Source of the DNA: Polaribacter sp. BAL334
Lineage (GTDB): Bacteria > Bacteroidota > Bacteroidia > Flavobacteriales > Flavobacteriaceae
Reading direction: 5' to 3'
DNA: 64,000 nucleotides
Assembly: GCF_015767435.1 (NCBI RefSeq)
Contig: NZ_JADWOV010000317.1
Location: forward strand, 238,882-302,881
Part shown: positions 63,803-64,000 of the stretch, in pieces
How the letters are laid out: the number at the start of each line of letters is the position of its first letter
Position numbering within the stretch: the first letter of the stretch is position 1
Translations under genes and position numbers: made by a program
The notes under the pieces: model-generated
What the model saw: only the letters and a program-made list of their open reading frames with translations
Told to the model about the DNA's origin: nothing
Database searches by the model: none

Positions 63803-64000
63803 TGAACCGCCAAAGGATGTCGCAGTAAAGTTTTATATTTAATTTTTTTCGGATTATTTTTTGTAAGCTTCCCCAAAATTCGGCCATTTAAAAATAGAAT
63901 TCGACAAGCGACGCAGGAGCGCGTTCAGTAAAAATTATTAAATTTAAAGCCGAAAACTTATGAAGACAACCCAATTTACCGAAAACCAGATTGTTGCCAT
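63803..64000 (+). mobile_element. Left end of an IS3-family insertion sequence (truncated by window)
   Basis: It starts at TGAACCGCC, a TG-starting terminus as in IS3-family inverted repeats. A ~155-base leader precedes the transposase orfA start. The right end lies outside the window, so the repeat pair cannot be checked. Confidence 0.55.
63960..64000 (+). CDS. IS3-family transposase OrfA, 5' fragment
   Basis: The first 13 codons read MKTTQFTENQIVA, the usual start of IS3-type OrfA helix-turn-helix proteins, which bind the element ends. The rest is beyond the window. Confidence 0.75.
   Translation, partial: MKTTQFTENQIVA

Overview
The window is AT-rich DNA from a member of the Bacteroidota, most likely the family Flavobacteriaceae. 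The evidence is the gene content (flavobacterial ClpC, HutH, AccA, LptG, Tgt and RluF types, DUF3108 and BspA/DUF285 proteins, many lipoproteins), several promoter-like TAnnTTTG boxes, and the 'CCCTTCG.CTGCGCTCAGGGTGACA' interspersed repeat often seen in this phylum. No replication origin, rRNA, intact tRNA or CRISPR array was found.

Layout. 1-14.2 kb is ordinary chromosome: the 3' part of clpC, a potassium uptake pair (trkH-trkA), hutH divergent from a TlpA-like lipoprotein, and two minus-strand runs, tgt-lptG-eamA-accA and DUF3108-membrane protein-alkB-rluF. 14.3-19.8 kb is an accessory scar region. It holds an RHS/YD-repeat remnant, an 11-bp tandem array, a DUF1826-like gene, a fragment resembling the 3' end of a tRNA-Ser gene with a terminator, a 30-bp dispersed repeat, the AbiEi/AbiEii toxin-antitoxin pair with a phased operator array, and an orphan membrane protein preceded by another 11-bp phased array. 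19.8-22.4 kb holds a small proline-rich lipoprotein and a TPR histidine kinase/response regulator pair.

22.7-34.8 kb is the most striking region: one compact plus-strand cluster of ten genes. It encodes a VWA-like lipoprotein, a small membrane protein, a tubulin/FtsZ-like GTPase, a large actin/Hsp70-fold ATPase (SrfB-like), a membrane-anchored protein, a MotA/TolQ-like channel, two MotB/OmpA-like stators, a transglutaminase-like lipoprotein and a NUC1-type endonuclease lipoprotein. Actin-like and tubulin-like NTPases beside a proton-motor pair and an exported nuclease suggest an uncharacterised envelope-spanning machine. It is related in its parts to Zorya and SrfABC but matches neither. A TACGG-N4-CCGTA palindrome, a promoter and a strong terminator lie upstream and may regulate it.

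34.9-38.8 kb carries surface and hypothetical proteins and a PD-(D/E)XK protein. 38.8-61.5 kb is a dense defence island. It contains: a WYL regulator, DUF262 nuclease and degenerate DnaB-like operon; a RecB/exonuclease/SF1 helicase fusion; a DarT/DarG-like ADP-ribosylation module with a third gene; a GIY-YIG, 62-aa protein and Rad50-like ATPase operon; and a type I restriction-modification operon with a DUF262 protein and a possible PD-(D/E)XK protein inserted between hsdS and hsdR. 61.5-64 kb has an intergenic region with a third TACGG palindrome and an 11-bp G-rich array, an AAA+ ATPase gene, and the left end of an IS3-family element that runs off the window.
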